64,000 bases of DNA. Origin: Coffea arabica. Lineage: Eukaryota > Streptophyta > Magnoliopsida > Gentianales > Rubiaceae. Shown here piece by piece: positions 51,848 through 62,208 of the stretch. Below the pieces are notes generated by a model that worked only from the letters and a program-made list of their open reading frames with translations, was not told the origin of the DNA and ran no database searches. Every line of letters starts with the position of its first letter. Position 1 is the stretch's first letter. The stretch covers positions 21,160,001-21,224,000 of the forward strand of contig NC_092312.1 of NCBI RefSeq assembly GCF_036785885.1. Reading direction: 5' to 3'. The position numbers and the translations under genes are program-made.

Positions 51848-54800
51848 TTAGTCATCTTTGAATTAATTTTTTTCTTCAGAAAAAGTTATTTATTTTTTAT
51901 TGTACTAATTATTTAACTTTCAAAAATTAAATATATAATTTGATGTTCCATAGTAAATTGACCCAATGTGATGTATTAGAATAAAGAGACCCAATTCATA
52001 ATTGTTAAAAACAAGAACTAGTATGTCTAAGAATAGAACTTCAATATTTTGAGTTCGACATTCCAAATCATCATGAATTGCAAGAATTATTTGGTATTCA
52101 GGAGTTATGTCAAGACTTGGTGAAAATAAGAAAATCAGTGATATATTCTCTTATTGACAGATTTATTAGACTTGTTGTTACTCTTTCTATATCAATTGCA
52201 GCTACAAAGTGGGCATTTTCAATTATGAAAATAATCACGACAAAGCTCCGAAACAAGATGCAAGATAATTTTTTGAATGATTGTTTAACTGTGTATATAG
52301 AAAAAGAAGTTGCTGAAAAATTTAGTAATGATTCAATCATAGATGAATTTAGTTCTATGAAAGAGCGTAGAGCTCAATTACTTCTAAGAAAAGATATTGA
52401 AATTTCAAATTATGTTAACATAACTTTTATCTTTTTTCAATTGAAAAATAGTTACATTTATATTATATGGTTATATATATATATATATATATGGTGTAAC
52501 TACAAAGTTTAGTGCACAGCTTCCTCATCCCAGCCATGAGTGGGCTGCAAACAGCTATACTGCTTCATCCTTACTGGTAATAATGGTGCAAAATCGTGTA
52601 AAACTGTGACCTTATGCAACCTAACTGTGGACAAAGCAGGAGCATACTTTTTGTTTGACCCTTTATAGTCAATTAATTTTCTACCAAAAGTACACTTTGT
52701 TAGTTTTCAAATAATCCATACTTTTAATGAATTATAAGAGTTTGTGGTTCCTAAACATGTATCATCTTCATACTTAAAGAGGCCATGGTGTGATTGGCTG
52801 AGAAAATCTAGAGAGTGGCTCAAGGAGCATGTCTATCATCATGAAATGAAAATATTTACCATCTCTCTTTGTATGTTTTCCAGGTACTTGTCGATTGTTA
52901 AAGAAGAAGATCTTGAAATTTCGCAGCCTGCATTGGATGCTGCTAAATCAAAGGTTCATCACCAAATCACTGCACGCAGGAGGAAATCGAGAGTGCACAG
53001 GTTGGGTACATGCTTTATTAGTAGACAAATAGGAAAATGTTATGTCAAGTAAGTTGCTGGTTACTAGTTTTGCCACTGTATATGCTTCCAGTGTATTTGC
53101 TGGCCCTGAAATAACTGATTGATGTCTGCTAGTGGACTCTAAAACATTTTAACTAAACATGAATAACCAAATAGATTAGGGCATAAAGCTATGTTTGTAA
53201 ATCCAACTTTAGAGTAATGTTCATGGAAAAGTATCACTATGCTACTGGACAGGCACCAGTTGGAGAATATAACTATGGCCCTCTTGTTTTGGGATGTAGA
53301 CACTGTCTTGCTAGAGGCTTATTTTCTTTGGTCTTTTTATGCTGATTTTGACCATGAGATATCTGTCTTAGAACCATGAATTCAGAATCTGCAACTCCTA
53401 ATCTTGTAAAGTTTACATTAGTGTAATGTTTGTATGTATTTTTATGCTTCTAACAGGAGGTTCTTTAAGTTCAAAGGTGGAGGAAGGTGTTTTAGCAACA
53501 GCACAGCTCCTCCTTGTGTTGGGTAAATTTGCTGCTCTAATTTTCTGTACTTCATTTATGACTTTTCTCTAGCTTGAGACCACAACTTGTTGAACAGACT
53601 TTAGTAATTATGTCTAATTATCTTTTACAAAAGTTGGAAAAGGACCTCTTCTTACAATATGAGATTTACATGTAGTTGGGTGGAGATGATGGCTCCTGTA
53701 TTCTCTAGAGCAGCCTGGCGTTGTGCCTGGTACATGATTCAGGTATTGGAATATGAGTCTTTTGAAGAGCTAACAACCATTCATGTCTTTTGTGATTCTT
53801 TATATATTATGGTTATCAGATAATTGTGCATCAAGTATCTAGGTCAAACAAGCATGCACACGCAGATATGTGTACACCCGCTCTCTCTCAGGTCCGAGTG
53901 GCAGAATGTCACCGAATGGTGTTCAGTAGGACAGGGGTCTATATAGGTTACATGCAATAATGCTGGTCTAAACAAGATAAGTAGAAAAGAAAACTTTTGA
54001 GTGAGGTTCTTCTAGGATGAGTGAAATAACTTTCAGTCATTTTGCTTATGTTCCTTCTGTTTTTTCCTTCTTCCTTTCACAGTCTTTTCCTTCTGTGCTG
54101 GAAAATAATGGGTGCTAAAACCTACTGTTTCTGATAAATAACTTGGTCTCTTCTTGTGTATGACCTTGTTGAATTATGTTTTTTGGAAAGACAACCTTCA
54201 GAAATAATACAGTAGCCCCATTTCACAAGTCATACCCACATCTTTAGGGGAATTTCAGTGAGCCTTCTTATGGGGTTTTCATGTGCAGTAAGTTTCACGA
54301 CTGTCAGCTGCAGCATCTCCCAGTCTGCTTTTCTATATTGGCAACTGTGTTTTACTGGTGGTTTTTTTCCCTTCAACAGAATGACTTGATCCATGGATGG
54401 GGCCTGGATATGCAGCTTGGTTATTGTGCGCAGGCAAGTTGTTGTAACTAGTGCTAAAGGCACACGCGATGTGTGTGCAATTCGAAAATGCTTTTTGACG
54501 AATCAATTTTATATAAAATTTTCATTACTAAAGCAAACTGTGGTATTTTAATCTTTTCTCCCATCAAATGATGGTTTTAGTAGTTACAATGCTTAGAGAG
54601 TTAGAAGCAGTCATTTTGTAGAGATGTGTTTAGATTAATTATGGTTAAAAATAGTTACAGGTAGTTATTTTAGCAATTTGTGTTTAGGTAGTAAAGTAAG
54701 AAGTTATTTTAGTGAGGGTAAAATTGAGAGTACATAAAGTGATGGAAAATGTTTACCCCAAAACATCTCCTCTCCCTTTATGTATAGTATAGATGTTATT

Positions 54801-55609
54801 GACCTGCTTACATTGTTTTCTGGTAATGATCATATGTTGCTTTTGTGCTACTATGTATCAGGGTGATAGGACAAGGAAAGTTGGTGTGGTCGACTCAGAG
54901 TATATAGTTCACATGGGTCTTCCTACACTAGGTGGTGTTTTAGGTGGACACAAGGTTAGTAATCTCACAAAGCCTGTTTGTTTCCCTGTTTTTGTCTTGG
55001 GTAGGGAAGAGAGGAGATTCTATGTTTTCTTAATTGATCCGGCCACCACTAGCCACTAGGCCAGTGAAGTTGTACTTTTCTGCTTACCTGATTTTCTGCT
55101 GCTTTCCTTGACTTTGTGCAGCTGACTGATGAATCTCCTGAATCTTCCACACAAACAGAGAATTTAGCAGGCTCGGATACTTTGGTATGGCAGTGAAATT
55201 GAACTTATGTTAAAACTTCCCATCCCCTCAACGTTCCTCTCATCTAAATCGCGGCACATTTGTGTGAAATTGCAGGCAACTTCTGTACTCAACGAGTTTG
55301 ACAACAGATCTGCTGTAAGTCTACAATTCTCCTAGGGTAGTGTTCATGGTCAATTATTTAGCTGCTTCTTAGTCTTCAGCAGTCAACTCTATGCCTAGGC
55401 TCATACGGGAAAATTTACGATGCTTTTGTGGTGTGTCTCTAGCTTCGCCTGCTTTAACTTCCTCTCATCTCTTCTTTTCTTGCTCTCAGGTCAGAAGACA
55501 ATCCTACATTGAGATGAGAATTTTTAGGAGGAGATGGAATAAAGCTGTCAAGGCAGATCAATGTTGGGTTGATCCGTATAATAATCAAGTAGAGCAGACA
55601 GTTCATTAG
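47417..55609 (+). CDS. DUF707 family protein (lysine ketoglutarate reductase trans-splicing related)
   Basis: Predicted type II membrane protein of the DUF707 (PF05212) family, glycosyltransferase-like and probably in the Golgi; no reaction is established. Fifteen exons chain in phase: 47417-47434, 49091-49207, 49566-49625, 50296-50397, 50706-50789, 50953-51071, 51150-51251, 52884-53000, 53457-53522, 53676-53742, 54380-54433, 54862-54954, 55122-55184, 55276-55314, 55490-55609; 406 residues. The signal anchor is LYLCSLFVTASLICCVYVIG (about 16-35). Family motifs: VVMLFHYDG, YIFLWDEDLGVENFHPG, MAPVFSRAAWRC, NDLIHGWGLD, GVVDSEYIVH. The first exon (MKSFNF) is a proposal: it leaves phase 0 at a GT and precedes a 1.66-kb leader intron. 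Without it the first Met is at 49100. Intron 11 has a GC donor. Intron 7 holds a hAT remnant. Confidence 0.9.
48194..48275 (+). repeat. Palindromic (CA)n/(TG)n microsatellite
   Basis: A CA run up to 48245 turns directly into a GT run (junction ACACACGTGTGT). Outer copies of ACACGTGTGCATA flank it on both sides, so the tract can form a hairpin. It lies in the long first intron of the DUF707 gene. Confidence 0.8.
51670..52492 (+). mobile_element. hAT transposon remnant (TTF-type transposase C-terminus)
   Basis: Lies in intron 7 of the DUF707 gene, same strand. The left end GATGGAGCCAAGG followed by GGGGGCCATGGCCCC matches the usual start of this hAT group. The ORF region from 52078 reads LFGIQELCQDLVK, then TLSISIAATKWAFSIMKIITTKLRNKM and NDCLTVYIEKEV, with the hAT C-terminal dimerisation pattern (shown here only in part). 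The rest of the transposase is deleted. GGTGTAAC occurs at 51662-51669 and 52493-52500, a plausible 8-bp target duplication, although the right inverted end is eroded into an (AT)n run. Confidence 0.7.
52501..52883. other. Rest of DUF707 intron 7
   Basis: Intronic sequence between the hAT remnant and exon 8. Nothing recognisable. Confidence 0.4.
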
Positions 55610-56385
55610 AGCACAGCTCCATCCTAAAGACTTCAGGACAAACATGGCTGGACTAGTGCTGATTCTTGTACAGAAACATACACATCTCTGGAAACACCGT
55701 ACAGAAAATTTTTTCCTATACAATGCAAAGTTGTATAAAGCCTTGAAGAGCTCGGTTCCCAGGTGGTGATGATGATGATGATACTGGATACTGAAACTTT
55801 ACCGACTGAGCCAGGGAAGAAGCAGCCTTTAACATTTCTTCTTTGTAATTGTATATTTTTTTGATGTCACAAATATGCTAGTTTTGATTCTATAGGATTT
55901 ACTATTCCTTATACAGATCAAAAATAGATGTTTTTTTTTTTCCGAAATGTAACAATACCATTTTGTTCCTTTTATTTATTTTTTCTGGTGAGTTTGTAAA
56001 CTAATTTCAAGTGAAATTCTATGAGTCTTTCAAACAATAAGTTTTGTTCTTTTTCTTTTCTTTGGCAAGAACGTAGAATAATTAGTTGACAAATGAATTG
56101 GACTCGGCATTTTGTCCAAGTAAGAAGTTGTTTGCATTAGTTCAAGGTAAGATGTTAGATTTGATAGAAACAACAAGGGAGCAAAAACAATAATAACAGA
56201 ATTGAGGGGGTTAACATATAATTAGAAAAAGTTCATCTGGGAATAAATTGTAAAATCTTATATTATGGTGGGCAGGAGGTGCAAATTCTTCGAGTCCAAG
56301 AATTTCAAGGGTTTAAGCCTTTAAACCCTAGGTCCTCAAACTTCTTCTCCCTCGCTCATTTTCAGGGCACCACCCAACTAAACAC
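55610..56385. other. Intergenic: DUF707 3' end and GRP23 promoter
   Basis: Holds the DUF707 3' UTR with a (GAT)n run near 55767-55780, and the short promoter of GRP23. No clear TATA box was seen before the GRP23 start. Confidence 0.45.
56324..56331 (+). promoter_or_regulatory. Telo-box in the GRP23 leader
   Basis: AAACCCTA, 55 bp before the first Met. Telo-boxes are frequent near the 5' ends of plant translation and organelle-expression genes. Confidence 0.4.
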
Positions 56386-58953
56386 TTGACCTCAGTCTGT
56401 CGAACTCAGCCAACGGTGACCATGTATCGGACCCTCCTCCGTCATTGTCGCCGCTCCACCTGTACCTCCACCGCCGGGACGGCTCATATTCTATCCCTCA
56501 AGAGCCAACACCTCCCGCAAAACCCAAATCAATTGATCGCACTCCGATCCTATGCATTCACTTCCGCCGAAGAAGCCGCGGCAGAGCGCCGCCGGAGAAA
56601 GCGCAGGATGCGAATCGAGCCTCCGATGTGGGCCCTCCGCCGCGACCCTCCATCCCATTCCCAGCAGGGTAGTGCCCCGAAAGGTCCTCCGATGCCTGAC
56701 AGCACCTCAGCCCTAACCGGTCCTCGGCTGAACCTCCACAACCGCGTTCAATCCCTAATTCGCGCCGGGGATCTCGATTCTGCCTCTGCCATAGCTCGCC
56801 ACGCTGTTTTTTCCAATGTCCGACCCACTGTCTTCACCTGCAACGCCATCATCGCGGCTATGAACCGCGCCGGTCGCTACACTGACTCGAAGAACCTCTT
56901 CCAATACTTTTTCAAGCAATCAAGTATTATCCCCAATATTGTCTCGTACAACAATCTTGTCCTTTCCCATTTCGGAAACGGGGACGTTGAGGAGGCAACC
57001 AATGTTTATCACCTTATTTACCAGGAAGCCCCTTTTTTGCCCTCGTCTTTTACTTATCGCCACCTTACAAAGGGACTTATTGATGCTGGCCGAATCGATG
57101 AGGCCGTCAGTTTCCTCAGGGATATGTTAGCTAAAGGTCAAGGTGCGGACTCGTTAGTGTATAATAATGTAATTTATGGGTTTCTCGAATTGGGCAATTT
57201 AGATAGAGCAAATGAATTTTTTGAAGAGTTACAAGAGAGGTGTTTGGTTTATGATGGGGTCGTTAGTGCGACATTTATGGACTGGTTTTTTAAGCAGGGG
57301 AGGGAGAAGGAGGCCATGGAGGCGTACAAGTATTTGATGAATAAGCAATTCAGAATGGTCCCTGCTACTTGCAATGTGCTTTTGGAGGTATTAGTGAGGC
57401 ATGGGAAGGAAAAGGAGGCTTGGGAATTGTTTAATAATATGTTGGATAATCATACTCCTCCCACTTTTCAGGCTGTGAATTCGGATACCTTTAATATTAT
57501 GGTGAATGAGTGTTTTAGGTTAGGGAAGGTTTCGGAGGCCATGGAAGTGTTTAAGAAGGTTGGTAAGGCAGAAAAGTCGAGGCCTTTTGCCATGGACGTG
57601 GCGGGGTTTAATAATATGATTGTGAGGTTATGCGAGGTTGAGAAATTGGAGGAGGCTGAGGGTTATTTTGTGCAGTTGCAGAGTAAGTCTCTGTCACCAG
57701 ATGTTACGACCTTTAGGACTTTCATTGATGCTTATATTCAGGCGGGCAAGGTGGGTGAAACTTTGGAGAAGTATAGGATGATGGTGGTGGCTGGCCTTAG
57801 GGTCATTCCCGCTTATGCTAATAAATGGTTTAGTTTCTTGATTGAAAAAGGGAAAGTGGAGGAGTGCGTGCCTATTCTGATGAAGATGTGTGAGAGAGAA
57901 CCGAAACCTGATGTTACAACTTTTGAGATTGTGATCAGGGGGCTCTGCGGAGTCGGTGAACTGGAGGCCTGCTCTTATGTGGTAACTCAGATGATTACCT
58001 TTGGTGTTGGTGTCACCCCTGCGCTCAAGGAATTTCTGTTGCATGTTTTTGAGAAAGAGGGAAGGCTTGAGGTTATCGAGAGAATTGTAAATGCAAGATT
58101 TCCATTTTATCCACCCCCACAGGTGCCAGCATCCCAAATGCCCGGACAGGTGCCAGCATGGCGGGTACCATTAGCAACCCCTCAGTCGGGAATGACATCA
58201 TTTTCCCTGTCTCCTCAAATTCCAACACAGGTACCTCCTGCAGGCCCACAAAGCCCTTGGCAGTCCTCTGTTTCACCTCAACTGCCCAGCCAAGCGGCAG
58301 CAGGGGCTACTCAGATGTCGTGGCAGGCTTCTGCTTCTTCTGAAATGCCAGGACAATCACCGGCAGGGGCATCTCAAATGCCAGTGCAGGCTTCATTTAC
58401 TGCTCAAGCTCCTAGAGCTGCTCAAGGGCCATGGCGGGCTTCAGTTTCCTCTCACAATCCAGGGCAAACATCTCCAGCAGCTTCTCAAATGCCATGGCAA
58501 GCATCATCCGCTGCTCAAACTCAAGCTCCTAGAACGTCAGAAATGCCATGGCAGGCTTCAGTTTATTCTCGAATGCCTGAGCACGCATCATTTCCTTCTC
58601 ACTCCCCAGGAAACGCCCCAGGAGCTTCTCAAATGCAGTGGCAACAACCACCCGGAGCTTCTCAGATGCAATGGCACACATCGTCTCCACAAGCACCAGG
58701 AGCTTCTCATGTGCCATGGCAGACTTCATCTTCTCCACAAGCACAAGGAGCTTCTCCGATGACATGGCAGGCATCATCTTCTCCACAAGCACCGGCATCT
58801 TCTCAGATGTCATGGCAGACGGCATCTTCTGCACAAGCAACAGGAGCTGCTCAGATGCCATGGCAGACATCATCTTCTCCACAGATGCCTGAACAAGCAG
58901 CAGCACCATCTCAAATGCCAGAACAGGTAGTAACACATCAAATGAGGAAATAA
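56386..58953 (+). CDS. GRP23: Pentatricopeptide repeat protein GRP23
   Basis: Predicted RNA-binding PPR protein essential for early embryo development in Arabidopsis, where it has been linked to RNA polymerase II and to organellar RNA editing. Single exon, 855 residues from the first Met. The second Met at 56422 (MYRTLLRHCRRS) starts a better mitochondrial presequence and may be the true start. The family block SAEEAAAERRRRKRRMRIEPP lies at about 60-80 (basic, nuclear-signal-like; shown within the length limit as AEEAAAERRRRKRRMRIEPP). LNLHNRVQSLIRAGDLDSA follows. About a dozen PPR motifs run from about 115 to 575 (for example PTVFTCNAIIAAMNRAGR, PDVTTFRTFIDAYIQAGK, PDVTTFEIVIRGLCGVGE). From about 590 a low-complexity domain repeats (S/A)QMPWQ(A/T)S with Pro, Ala and Gln. 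No breaks. Confidence 0.94.
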   Translation: MTSVCRTQPTVTMYRTLLRHCRRSTCTSTAGTAHILSLKSQHLPQNPNQLIALRSYAFTSAEEAAAERRRRKRRMRIEPPMWALRRDPPSHSQQGSAPKGPPMPDSTSALTGPRLNLHNRVQSLIRAGDLDSASAIARHAVFSNVRPTVFTCNAIIAAMNRAGRYTDSKNLFQYFFKQSSIIPNIVSYNNLVLSHFGNGDVEEATNVYHLIYQEAPFLPSSFTYRHLTKGLIDAGRIDEAVSFLRDMLAKGQGADSLVYNNVIYGFLELGNLDRANEFFEELQERCLVYDGVVSATFMDWFFKQGREKEAMEAYKYLMNKQFRMVPATCNVLLEVLVRHGKEKEAWELFNNMLDNHTPPTFQAVNSDTFNIMVNECFRLGKVSEAMEVFKKVGKAEKSRPFAMDVAGFNNMIVRLCEVEKLEEAEGYFVQLQSKSLSPDVTTFRTFIDAYIQAGKVGETLEKYRMMVVAGLRVIPAYANKWFSFLIEKGKVEECVPILMKMCEREPKPDVTTFEIVIRGLCGVGELEACSYVVTQMITFGVGVTPALKEFLLHVFEKEGRLEVIERIVNARFPFYPPPQVPASQMPGQVPAWRVPLATPQSGMTSFSLSPQIPTQVPPAGPQSPWQSSVSPQLPSQAAAGATQMSWQASASSEMPGQSPAGASQMPVQASFTAQAPRAAQGPWRASVSSHNPGQTSPAASQMPWQASSAAQTQAPRTSEMPWQASVYSRMPEHASFPSHSPGNAPGASQMQWQQPPGASQMQWHTSSPQAPGASHVPWQTSSSPQAQGASPMTWQASSSPQAPASSQMSWQTASSAQATGAAQMPWQTSSSPQMPEQAAAPSQMPEQVVTHQMRK
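58500..58935 (+). repeat. Coding repeats of the GRP23 C-terminus
   Basis: Degenerate in-frame units of 14-20 codons centred on SQMPWQTSSSPQAPGA. The best copies lie at about 58650-58890. The same DNA is open in several other frames, including 147 codons on the minus strand, because of the short period. Confidence 0.85.
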
Positions 58954-61563
58954 GCAATGCCATCATCTCCAATGATAGAATGAATGGAATTTTCAGAAAG
59001 GCAGGTCAGGTGACAGTCAACTGTTAGGTACACAATCCCACTCAAGTCATATCCTTTCTGAGTTGGGCTTCAAACTATACGTCATACATCTATTCTGGTC
59101 ACAACATTGATAACGTAAATGAGATTAGTTTTGCAACTGAGTGTAGTGTATCAATTTCTTGTCGTTATTATAGAGTTATGTGCCAAGTACAAGGCATCTG
59201 TTTTATTAGATTTTTTGGTTATTCTGACCTCCTTATGATTAAAAATCTATTCGAGTATTAGCTTTGCAGCCCCACTTCCCCCTCCCTCCACCCCCAAAAC
59301 CACAATACACACACACACACACACACCGACTGGGTAAAGTAGTGAAATACCTAAGCTTCCTCAGTGCCAGACAAAGACCTTGCTTGCGACACTCGTAGCC
59401 CTCTCGATTAAACAACCGTCATCCCAGAGGATCCTGGAAATATTCAAAGGTGGTGGAATGAGGTCCCAATCTTCAACTGTCAACCTGTATTCACAGGTGA
59501 CCGTTATATCCATTTTTTATTGCCGGCAAAGTGTTTCCTATGGCTTTCCACTGGGGTTCATTATCTAAGGGCTCCATATCAACCACGAAATAGGCTTGTC
59601 TGTTAAAAGGTTTTATTGATTTGAGTTGTATCTGCTTCTACTCGCTCTATAGATGGATCCATCTTGGGGAAGGGATGTGATCTTTGTGGTTTTTAATTCA
59701 TTTGAGATGTCAATTGGCAGCAAAGTTTCCTTAGGTTGAAGCTGTTAAAATGCAGATTTTGTGGATGATTGCCCTTAGTTTGTTATTTTCTTTTATTTGT
59801 AGCTCTGGGAAAGAGGGGTAGAGGAGCAGTGATGACTCATGAAGCCACAGAGTAGTTGCTGGTGCTCCAAAACACTATAGTGAAGCCTGAGATTACTCAC
59901 TTTTACCAATCTGGACAAGTAACTGCAATTAGGTGGAATGAGTATCCTCTATCCTTCTTTACTTTCTGCAGGTTCTTACCGAATCATTTTGAGGGAAAAA
60001 TAGCTGGAGCTATAGGATTGGGTTTACTTATTCTGAGACATTGCTGATGTTGGAGTGACAATCTATACGCCTCTCCTTTTATTTCTCTTCCTATGTCCCC
60101 AGCTGAGTTGGAAGCTCATTATCAGCTTCCTGGCTCAGCACTCAGCAGCTCCTCCAGTCCTTTTTAGGGAATCAAGTAAAAGATTTATCAGTCTTTTCAT
60201 TGTCATTTCAATCTGAAGGCTCAGTAAATGCTCATAGCTGCAGTTCACTGTTGTATTTAGGAAGAACAGTTGTGTGTATATTGGTATATCGCGCCGAAGT
60301 TGGCTTACTCAATACTTGATAAATTAATTGCCAAGACGTACATTAACTCCAAGAATTATGCTGTTATATTCCTAAATGACAATCATATGGCATGTCAAGG
60401 AAATGCAACTATTGCATCTCCTTCTTGTAATTTTTTATAGCTACTAAGGATCTAAATACTATTTTCTCTTTTCAACTCTTCTTCCGTGGAAGTTGCAAAT
60501 CTACGTATTCGTGCTCATTCAATTTTAGTTTCTGCATCATATGTGGTTCGGAGATGACATTTTGCTCTTTTTTCATGTTAAGGAATTCCTTCAAATCAGG
60601 GGCAGAAGCAGTTTTCAATTAATAGGTACCTAAATTGGTGTTTGAATGGGGTGATGGCATTTCCGGTTTCAAAGATGAAGTTTTTGGAGATGCTGGAGAG
60701 GCTTTTTAAGTGGAAGCTGCGTGAAGGTGAGGTCGAAAGTAATAAACAACTAGAAGGCCGGATTCGTTGCTTGACATGGATTTGTTTTCCAACTATCATA
60801 ATGTCAAACCTATATTGGTGAATATTAGAGTAGATAGACCGCTGTCCGTCTCATTGTACCGAAATGAACTTGAGAAAGTTAAATGTAGGAGTGAAAATGC
60901 TGAAGGAATCCGACTTTCGATAGGCATTGAACCTTTTAGAAATCTAACATAACCTCCCTTGGAATTCTTTTTGTCCAGAATTCACTGTCAGGTTGGAGGT
61001 TTATCAGGGTCTCGACATATTTTGTAGTTTGGATTTTGTGTTGGAACAGCGAAGAGAGACCAAAAGCAAGTTCTGAAGTTTTTTTTTTTTTCTTCTCCCT
61101 TCCCTTCATCAAAGTAGTGAAGTTTTTAAAGTTGGATTAGGAGCTTAAATACTTAATTAAGGTACAAAATCTTACTCTAAACAATATGCAATTTATATGC
61201 AACACGAACATAAATTAAATAATGATCTATCTCCTTAATTTTAAGGATTCACATATTTATATCTATCGTTTTCAACGTGTAATTTTATAACTTACTCACT
61301 TTCTAGTAGGTAAGGTAACACAAAGTTACTTCAGATGAACAAAGCCAAAGGGCTATGAGTTCCAACTTATGCTCTCCTGCATCAATGATCCAGCAGATCC
61401 TGGGCCTGGTTGAGGACCATATCCTCTGCTGGCAAGTTCTGTACATTCAGCAGCCTCTTATCAAATGACAAAAATCTGGCAGAATTTCGGCCTAAGCACA
61501 CGAAAGGGTCTAAGATATAAGTTCTAAACATCACAACTAGAAACTCTACTTAAGCCACAACTT
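58954..61563. other. Intergenic 2.6 kb
   Basis: GRP23 3' UTR on the left and the 3' UTR of the minus-strand Core-2/I gene on the right. An (AC)n run lies at 59306-59326. Short ORFs (59380-60047, 60596-60952) have no recognisable domain. No transposon ends were seen. Confidence 0.45.
59306..59326 (+). repeat. (AC)n microsatellite
   Basis: About ten AC units downstream of GRP23. Confidence 0.85.
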
Positions 61564-62208
61564 TCAATATCTCATCACTTCCGAACTGAGATTCAATAAA
61601 GGCTCCAAAGCATCGGGAGTAAATTTTCGTGCAAAGAGGTAACAAACAGTTGTCGTACTTTTTAAATTGTAAGAACATGCTGTCCCGTTGTTCCTTATTG
61701 ATCGAATAAAGCCTTCCGTAACATTAACTGCAGTAAACGTCCCAGGATGTGGTGCAATTACAGACCAATCAACATAAGTCACCGTTCGGTTTGCATTCAT
61801 GGCTCCATAAAACTTGTGAAGGAATGTTGGGAGGTAGTGCTCATCTGGATAACAAGAAGGCCTGCAATGTTTCTTAAAGATTGAGTAGTATTTTGTTTCT
61901 GCTACAACAATAGCAGCCAAGTAGCGGTTAAGCTCAAACCACTGGGACCCTTTTCTCCAATCTGCAAGCCTAATATCTGGCTGCATCCGACGGCTGTAAC
62001 GGCCACGGCCATAACGAGAGGGATCATCATATGACTGAACAAAACTATGCATGGACCCAGTAAGGTATCCGTAGACAGCTGGGAAATTATACACAGGGAT
62101 ACAACTCTCAGAGAGAAGAACAAAACGTTCGTTGGAAAAGTCAAGCAATGCATTGGCTAAAAGCCGTTTTTCTGCATCAACGAGGGATACTGTTCCCCAT
62201 TCAACACG
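61564..62208 (-). CDS. Core-2/I-branching beta-1,6-N-acetylglucosaminyltransferase-like (GT14), last exon only
   Basis: Predicted Golgi type II membrane glycosyltransferase of the plant DUF266/GT14 group. The 214 codons form the C-terminal half. The exon opens after a good minus-strand acceptor (TTCCTTTGCAG at 62209) and reads RVEWGTVSLVDAEKRLLANA, ALLDFSNERFVLLSESCIPVYNF, YGRGRYSRRM, WRKGSQWFELNR, CYPDEHYLPTFL, ending EVMRY and a stop. These are the standard motifs of this family. Homologues are about 400 residues, so the N-terminal half must lie beyond position 62208. I found no second exon before the window ends. No damage was seen in the exon. Confidence 0.92.
   Translation of the reverse strand, partial: RVEWGTVSLVDAEKRLLANALLDFSNERFVLLSESCIPVYNFPAVYGYLTGSMHSFVQSYDDPSRYGRGRYSRRMQPDIRLADWRKGSQWFELNRYLAAIVVAETKYYSIFKKHCRPSCYPDEHYLPTFLHKFYGAMNANRTVTYVDWSVIAPHPGTFTAVNVTEGFIRSIRNNGTACSYNLKSTTTVCYLFARKFTPDALEPLLNLSSEVMRY

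Noticed and set aside
58529-58972. 147-codon minus-strand ORF at the end of GRP23
   Set aside because: It arises from the short-period coding repeats of the GRP23 tail and has no independent support.
59856-60952. Possible small genes between GRP23 and the Core-2/I gene
   Set aside because: Short frames without domains, splice sites or good start contexts.
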